DNA of 15,891 bases from Candidatus Kerfeldbacteria bacterium. Lineage in GTDB: Bacteria; Patescibacteriota; Patescibacteriia; Veblenbacterales; UBA10138. Below the pieces are notes generated by a model, which was not told the origin of the DNA, made no database searches, and was given only the letters and a program-made list of their open reading frames with translations. The position numbers and the translations under genes were made by a program. Below, one piece after another: positions 12,348 to 15,891 of the stretch. The first letter of the stretch is position 1. Each line of letters opens with the position of its first letter. Location: contig JACRFN010000126.1 of NCBI GenBank assembly GCA_016217875.1, forward strand, positions 1-15,891, read 5' to 3'.

Positions 12348-13436
12348 TTATTGCTTAGCTGGAGTAATTGGTTCTATTGGCTTTACGTCGGCTGGCTTTA
12401 CCTCCGCTGGCGCCGGAGTATTATCTTTTTGCGCTCCCTCTACTTTGGCAGCGGGCTTAGTAGTATCAGCTGCTTTGTCCACTGCGGCTTCGGTTTTGCT
12501 GGTAATATCCTCAGACTCCCGCACTTTTTCCAAAGCTAAGGTGAATTCTTTACTTTGTACTAATTTACGGGCTTCGGTTAATGAATCTTTGGCTAGTTGT
12601 TGAGCTTGGCGCACCGGCACCACTACTTGCTTGGACTCAATAACTACGCGCGGGGAAGTTTTGGTGGTAGGCAGGCTGACCATTTTGCTTTCCATACCCC
12701 GCAGCTTGGCTTCTACTTTAACAATCTCCTGCTCTAGCCGCCTCGCCACGGCAGCTGGCAACAGGCCGTTCTGGGCTGACTGGTGAGTGGTCACCAGCAC
12801 GGCCAAAGCATCACTGCCCAAGCGATCGGTAAGATTGAGCGCGGTGGCGTAGGCTGGAAGAGCCAGTACTTCCGGCAAATAACTCTTAAGGCGAATGGCT
12901 AACTCTCCGACTGCGGCATCATAAGCCACAGCCAAACGGCTGGAGCTGGGGGCGGCGTGGAAACTGGCTTGGGAAAAACCTAAGTTGATATTGTAATCGC
13001 GTAATAGTTTGGCTTGGGTGGCGGCATCTAAACCTGGGGTGCTTAACTCAGTAACCCGACGATCAGCCAAAGCCAAGTAATAAAGTCCCTGACTCTCGGC
13101 GCTGGAATGCAAAGATAAAGCTATGTGTTCGCTGGCTCGCTTCACTGGGTAAAGAGTGTCGCCCGGCAGTGAGGCCAAAGTAGCTTGAGCAAACGGAGTC
13201 CAACCAAATAACAAACCAACCACTATGGCCAAGGTAGGCACTAACGGCAAGGGTGACATAGTCAAACGCACCTGACTCATTACCAAACTGAAACGCTCAG
13301 TAAATGAGTAGGCTTTGGTAGATGATTGCTCGGCTGTCTGCATCAGCCTCGCGCGGGTCTGCTCACGCCACAAAGGAGCCGCGCGCTTAACATCGCGTAG
13401 CTCATGCAAACTGTGAATTAGATCATTATCAGACAT
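12348..13436 (-). CDS. DUF5667 membrane protein, probable anti-sigma-like partner
   Basis: A 362-residue single-pass protein. Residues 1-60 are a charged cytoplasmic segment, 63-84 a transmembrane helix (LPLVPTLAIVVGLLFGWTPFAQA), then LASLPGDTLYPVKRASEHI (88-105), the signature of DUF5667, followed by a long helical extracytoplasmic part (105-320) and a Pro/Lys/Ala-rich tail (PAPAEVKPADVKPIEP). The gene begins 10 bp after the stop of the ECF sigma gene, the usual position of a regulator of that sigma. In Patescibacteria and Actinobacteria DUF5667 proteins are repeatedly found beside ECF factors; a role in holding or sensing for the sigma is inferred, and no zinc-binding anti-sigma motif is present in the N-terminus. 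The ATG at 13436 has no SD; coupling to the sigma gene is likely. Confidence 0.85.
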   Translation of the reverse strand: MSDNDLIHSLHELRDVKRAAPLWREQTRARLMQTAEQSSTKAYSFTERFSLVMSQVRLTMSPLPLVPTLAIVVGLLFGWTPFAQATLASLPGDTLYPVKRASEHIALSLHSSAESQGLYYLALADRRVTELSTPGLDAATQAKLLRDYNINLGFSQASFHAAPSSSRLAVAYDAAVGELAIRLKSYLPEVLALPAYATALNLTDRLGSDALAVLVTTHQSAQNGLLPAAVARRLEQEIVKVEAKLRGMESKMVSLPTTKTSPRVVIESKQVVVPVRQAQQLAKDSLTEARKLVQSKEFTLALEKVRESEDITSKTEAAVDKAADTTKPAAKVEGAQKDNTPAPAEVKPADVKPIEPITPAKQ

Positions 13437-13446
13437 GATTCTAGAA

Positions 13447-14004
13447 TTATAAATTGCCTTGATTTAAAACTTTCTTTAACTCTTGCAACGCCCGGTGGAG
13501 CATAACGCGCGTGGTAGCGGCTGACTTACCGATGATGGGCGCTATCTCGCCGGGCTTCATACCTTCCACGTGCGCCAGAATTATTATTTCCTGCCATTCG
13601 CCCTTAAGCTTGGTGAGCCCTTGCTCCACCTCGCTCAAAGTAAGGCGTTGCTCCACTGACAGATGACGGGATTGCTTATCCAGCGTTACATCCATAGCCT
13701 CGTCCAGCGGCAGCTCATCCTGCATCGTGCGGTAGTGATCAGCAATCAAGTTGCGGGCCGACTGGTAAAGAAAGGCCCTTATATTCTGCACCCTGTCCTT
13801 GTCGCCGTCGGTCAGATACTGCCACACCTTAAGGAACAGCTCAGAAGTTAAATCCTCAGCCTGCTCAGTGCTACGAACGCGAAAGGAAATATAACGGAAA
13901 AGCGCGTCCACGTACCTATCATAGATAGTGGCATAAGCCGCCTGATCGCCGTGTCTTATTTTCAAAAGCAGGATATCCTCCTCAATCCTGCGTACAAATG
14001 ACAT
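13447..14004 (-). CDS. ECF RNA polymerase sigma factor
   Basis: A 185-residue group 4 sigma-70. Region 2 (about 24-92) shows YDRYVDALFRYISFR, the AEDLTSELFLKVWQYL segment that binds core polymerase, and IRAFLYQSARNLIADHYR that melts the -10. Region 4 (about 122-180) ends in the helix-turn-helix MKPGEIAPIIGKSAATTRVMLHRALQELKK. No C-terminal extension or SnoaL domain is present. It is followed after 10 bp by a DUF5667 membrane protein. Its own upstream region contains TGTAAC-N16-CGTCTA, an ECF-type promoter that ends 5 nt before the ATG, suggesting autoregulation and a leaderless mRNA. Targets are unknown; envelope proteins are a reasonable guess given the window. Confidence 0.92.
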   Translation of the reverse strand: MSFVRRIEEDILLLKIRHGDQAAYATIYDRYVDALFRYISFRVRSTEQAEDLTSELFLKVWQYLTDGDKDRVQNIRAFLYQSARNLIADHYRTMQDELPLDEAMDVTLDKQSRHLSVEQRLTLSEVEQGLTKLKGEWQEIIILAHVEGMKPGEIAPIIGKSAATTRVMLHRALQELKKVLNQGNL

Positions 14005-14037
14005 AAAAGTAGACGTGGAAAAGGTTTAAACGTTACA
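14005..14037 (-). promoter_or_regulatory. Candidate ECF autoregulatory promoter TGTAAC-N16-CGTCTA
   Basis: On the minus strand TGTAAC (complement of 14032-14037), 16 nt, CGTCTA (complement of 14010-14015), then CTTTT and the ATG at 14004. An AAC-containing -35 with CGTC-type -10 is typical of ECF promoters. Nearby are a second CGTCTAC (complement of 14042-14048), a second AAGGTTTAAAC (14021-14031 and 14078-14088) and the inverted pair GTTACAG/CTGTAAC (14032-14038, 14052-14058). Confidence 0.5.
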
Positions 14038-14281
14038 GCACGTAGACGCTACTGTAACTAATTTTGGCACTTTTGGCAAGGTTTAAACCAGAATAATTGC
14101 TATGTATAGCGAACCTTGCAAATTATGGCTAAAACTAAATAAAGATTAATTGTTTAGTTTTGCCTAATTTGGGCATAAATAAAGGGTAATTTGCCCAATT
14201 ATTAATTATTACTCTCTCGAGCAATAGCCCAATTAACCGGACGAGATTAACCCGCTTTTAACCCGCTTTAATTCTTTCATT

Positions 14282-14319
14282 TTGACTTTTTTCTCCTGAA
14301 AGTATACACTAGCGTATAC
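14282..14319 (+). promoter_or_regulatory. Promoter TTGACT-N17-TACACT with GTATAC pair
   Basis: TTGACT (14282-14287), 17 nt, TACACT (14305-14310). Two GTATAC palindromes (14302-14307 and 14314-14319) flank and overlap the -10, a plausible operator. The message would have a leader of about 155 nt before the HTH start at 14472, so a nearer promoter is also possible. Confidence 0.4.
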
Positions 14320-14458
14320 ATTACTATATATTTGATAAAATATTAACTTAATTAACTTACTAAATTGCCTTACCAACAGGCGCGCCAAAAAATTTCTCAG
14401 GCTAGCCGGCTGACTTAATAAAACTTAAACCACCCGCCTCCCCTAGCTTTAAGCCTAA

Positions 14459-14471
14459 GAGTTATCCACAT
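14459..14471 (+). promoter_or_regulatory. DnaA-box-like GAGTTATCCACAT before the HTH start
   Basis: Contains TTATCCACA (14462-14470), immediately followed by the ATG at 14472. Identical 13 bases lie inverted at 4435-4447. A role in DnaA binding or as an operator is conjecture. Confidence 0.4.
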
Positions 14472-14738
14472 ATGCCAACCTTACCTATCAGGATCTCGGT
14501 CAGTGAAGCCTCGCGCCTTTTTGGCGTCTCAGGCAAAACCGTACGCCAAGCTATACGAGCTGGGGCTGTAACCTATGTAGTGGTACGAAGCCGCTACCGT
14601 TTGAGCTTTGCCAGCGTGCTAGCTTGGTCGCAAGCCTCCACCCGCCGCCGGAACGCCCTGGAACGCGAGGGCTTGGGACGCTTTGTGGAGCAGTGGAAAA
14701 TAAGGAATAAGAAGTACTCTCCCCGCCCGCCGGAATAA
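14472..14738 (+). CDS. Small helix-turn-helix DNA-binding protein (excisionase/MerR-like)
   Basis: An 88-residue protein. Residues 7-35 (RISVSEASRLFGVSGKTVRQAIRAGAV) form the helix-turn-helix of the excisionase/MerR-like type used by small regulators, and 36-52 (YVVVRSRYRLSFASVLAW) the wing with a final helix. The basic tail (STRRRNALERE, KIRNKKYSPRPP) has no further domain. The start codon directly follows a DnaA-box-like sequence, and no SD is present. It is divergent from the ECF sigma operon. Such stand-alone HTH proteins are frequent in Patescibacteria. Whether it regulates the divergent region, itself or a lost element is not shown. Confidence 0.8.
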   Translation: MPTLPIRISVSEASRLFGVSGKTVRQAIRAGAVTYVVVRSRYRLSFASVLAWSQASTRRRNALEREGLGRFVEQWKIRNKKYSPRPPE

Positions 14739-14821
14739 CTCATAGCAAATTGCCGGTTGACTGCCATCTATTCACCCAACCTATGCTCTCTTGTTAAAAA
14801 GGAGTAACAATTTATTATTTT

Positions 14822-14830
14822 TGTTATACT
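14822..14830 (+). promoter_or_regulatory. Extended -10 promoter TGTTATACT for the EamA gene
   Basis: TG-T-TATACT (14822-14830) lies 16 nt before the ATG at 14847. There is no good -35, as is usual for extended -10 promoters. The predicted leader is about 10 nt, with no SD. Confidence 0.45.
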
Positions 14831-14846
14831 TAAGTCACATAAACTT

Positions 14847-15290
14847 ATGGAACAAACGAACAAAATATTAGTTGGGTCATTGGCTGTGGTGTTTGCCACC
14901 TTGCTGTGGAGCTTGGATGGCACGTTTTTGCGTCCCCAGCTTTACACACTGCCTTCGGTGTTAGTGGTATTTTTGGAACACGGTTTGGGTTTTGTAGTGC
15001 TAGTGCCCTGGTTGTTAATTTTCAAGAACCAACTTAAGCTCATAACAAAAAAACAATGGCTGGCCATTTTCTGGGTGGCACTATTTGGCGGAGCGCTCGG
15101 CACCACCTTTATGACCAAGGCTTTGTTCATGACTGGTTTTAAAGATATTTCGGTGGTCATTCTTTTACAAAAATTCCAACCGACTTTGCTTTGTGGAAAT
15201 TTTCGCCGCCGGACAAAAAACGACAAATGGAGTGGCCCAGCCCTTGGGGAGTTGGCTTTCCTGGCTGGCACATTGAGTGCTCGGCTATGA
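14847..15290 (+). CDS. Truncated EamA/DMT-family transporter, out-of-frame tail from cysS
   Basis: Residues 1-112 are the first part of an EamA (DMT) permease: helix 1 ILVGSLAVVFATLLWSLDGTFLR, helix 2 LPSVLVVFLEHGLGFVVLVPWLLIF, helix 3 WLAIFWVALFGGALGTTFMTKALF and the start of helix 4 (DISVVILLQKFQP). Full EamA transporters have about 290-300 residues and ten helices. Here the homology stops at KFQP and residues 113-147 (LLCGNFRRR...) are cysS DNA read in the wrong frame (EamA codons start at 14847+3n, cysS codons at 15182+3n). The product is unlikely to function. The start follows an extended -10 element. The cause is either a deletion or a misassembly at about 15165-15185. Confidence 0.7.
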   Translation: MEQTNKILVGSLAVVFATLLWSLDGTFLRPQLYTLPSVLVVFLEHGLGFVVLVPWLLIFKNQLKLITKKQWLAIFWVALFGGALGTTFMTKALFMTGFKDISVVILLQKFQPTLLCGNFRRRTKNDKWSGPALGELAFLAGTLSARL

Positions 15291-15891
15291 GCATGAAATA
15301 CTTAGGTGAAACTTTTGATATTCACTGCGGCGGCATTGACCACATTCCCGTGCACCACCCTAATGAAATAGCGCAAAGCGAGGCCGCAACTTCAAAACCG
15401 CTGGCGCGCTGGTGGCTGCACGGAGAATTTTTGGTGGTGGATGCCAAGCGCATGGGCAAATCAGAAAACAACTTCCTGACACTCAATTGGCTTAAGCAGG
15501 AAGGCTTGACGCCGCTGGCCTACCGCTATTTCTGTTTGGGCACACATTACCGCAAACCGCTCAACTTTTCCTTAGACGCATTAGCCGGAGCCGCCAAGGC
15601 GCTGCAAAATCTTCAAGACAAAGTGGCCACCATGGGCGAGGCGTCAATTGGTTGCGCTGAGTTTGAACAAAAATTTATAGAGGCTATGAACGACGACCTC
15701 AACGCCCCCCAAGCGTTAGCTGTACTGTGGGAACTTATGGCTTCAAACTACCCTGACAGCGCCAAAAAACAAAGCCTGCTGAAGTTCGACGCCATACTGG
15801 GCTTAGGCATTAGAGAAGTTAAACCGCTAAATATTCCGCCGGCAGTAACGGAATTGATAACCAAACGGGAAGAAGCCCGCCAAGCCAAAGA
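15182..15891 (+). CDS. cysS: Cysteinyl-tRNA synthetase, 5'-truncated and running off the window
   Basis: The frame from 15182 to the window end translates to the middle and C-terminal part of CysRS: DFALWKFS, SPWGVGFPGWHIECSAMSMKYLGE, FDIHCGGIDHIPVHHPNEIAQSE, WLHGEFLVVDAKRMGKSENNFLTL and a C-terminal helical domain with MNDDLNAPQALA. The zinc ligands C (HIEC), H and E (HHPNEIAQ) are present, and the KMSKS loop reads RMGKS. The N-terminal part with the HIGH motif and first zinc cysteine (about 190 residues in well-known CysRS) is absent, because the sequence to the left is EamA. With no start signal in frame it would be a broken gene if the join is real. CysRS is essential for charging tRNA-Cys, so an intact copy must exist elsewhere or the join is an artefact. 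Confidence 0.88.

Larger units (their letters stand above)
14059..14471. other. Divergent AT-rich intergenic region
   Basis: No gene. It separates the leftward sigma operon from the rightward helix-turn-helix gene. It contains TTGGGCA/TGCCCAA (about 14170-14199), tandem TTAACCCGCTTT (about 14246-14269), a rightward sigma-70-type promoter (14282-14310), a GTATAC pair (14302-14319), a very AT-rich stretch (14320-14370) and a DnaA-box-like site touching the next start codon. Confidence 0.55.

Noticed and set aside
14090..14471. Possible replication origin (AT-rich DNA plus a perfect DnaA box)
   Set aside because: Only one DnaA box is present, with no dnaA or dnaN nearby and no box cluster.
1..15891. 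Alternative genetic code (UGA as glycine, as in some CPR groups)
   Set aside because: All recognised genes read through with the standard code, and none needs an internal UGA.

Overview
The window looks like a chromosome fragment of a Candidate Phyla Radiation (Patescibacteria, Parcubacteria-like) bacterium with the standard genetic code. The indications are a very large secreted S-layer-type protein with the GDLIK / KRFVFP / DPKVYAV N-terminal repeats typical of that group, a DUF5667 membrane protein coupled to an ECF sigma factor, a CysS with an IDHIPVHH-type active-site segment, many non-coding palindromes, and several starts with little or no Shine-Dalgarno sequence. This assignment is recognition from memory, not a search result.

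Layout. 1-102 is the tail of a membrane-protein gene that enters from the left. 103-575 is non-coding, with palindromes and the terminator of a leftward surface-protein unit. That unit (about 4416 down to 478) has a strong sigma-70 promoter, a structured leader, a short SD-led ORF, a 736-aa secreted protein built from 265-aa repeats, and a 386-aa secreted protein with a Thr-Pro linker and three DW-type C-terminal modules. 4435-4900 holds repeats, a DnaA-box-like site and two terminators. Then comes a leftward MntA/HepT toxin-antitoxin pair (5503-4909) and a small heptad-repeat coiled-coil gene (5943-5656).

5985-6560 is a gene-free island with 42-bp and 40-bp perfect palindromes, a repeated hairpin-plus-AGAGTCGCC element, and a roughly 130-nt segment that can fold into a closed multibranch structure. 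It ends at the terminator of the 1468-aa S-layer-like gene (11028-6622). 11029-11801 carries the pyrimidine-repeat leader of that gene, a possible 43-aa ORF and several hairpins.

Then follow leftward hicB-hicA (12259-11802) and an ECF sigma factor-DUF5667 operon (14004-12348). The sigma gene has a plausible autoregulatory promoter, TGTAAC-N16-CGTCTA, placed so that the message would be leaderless. A divergent AT-rich region leads to a rightward small helix-turn-helix gene (14472-14738). At the right end the first half of an EamA/DMT transporter runs, out of frame, straight into cysS lacking its N-terminal part. This is either a deletion or an assembly join and is the most suspicious point in the window.

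Themes. The window is rich in cell-envelope display proteins (three signal-peptide proteins), an envelope-type sigma/anti-sigma-like pair that may sense the surface, and two small toxin-antitoxin modules. No mobile-element transposase, CRISPR array, tRNA or rRNA was seen.
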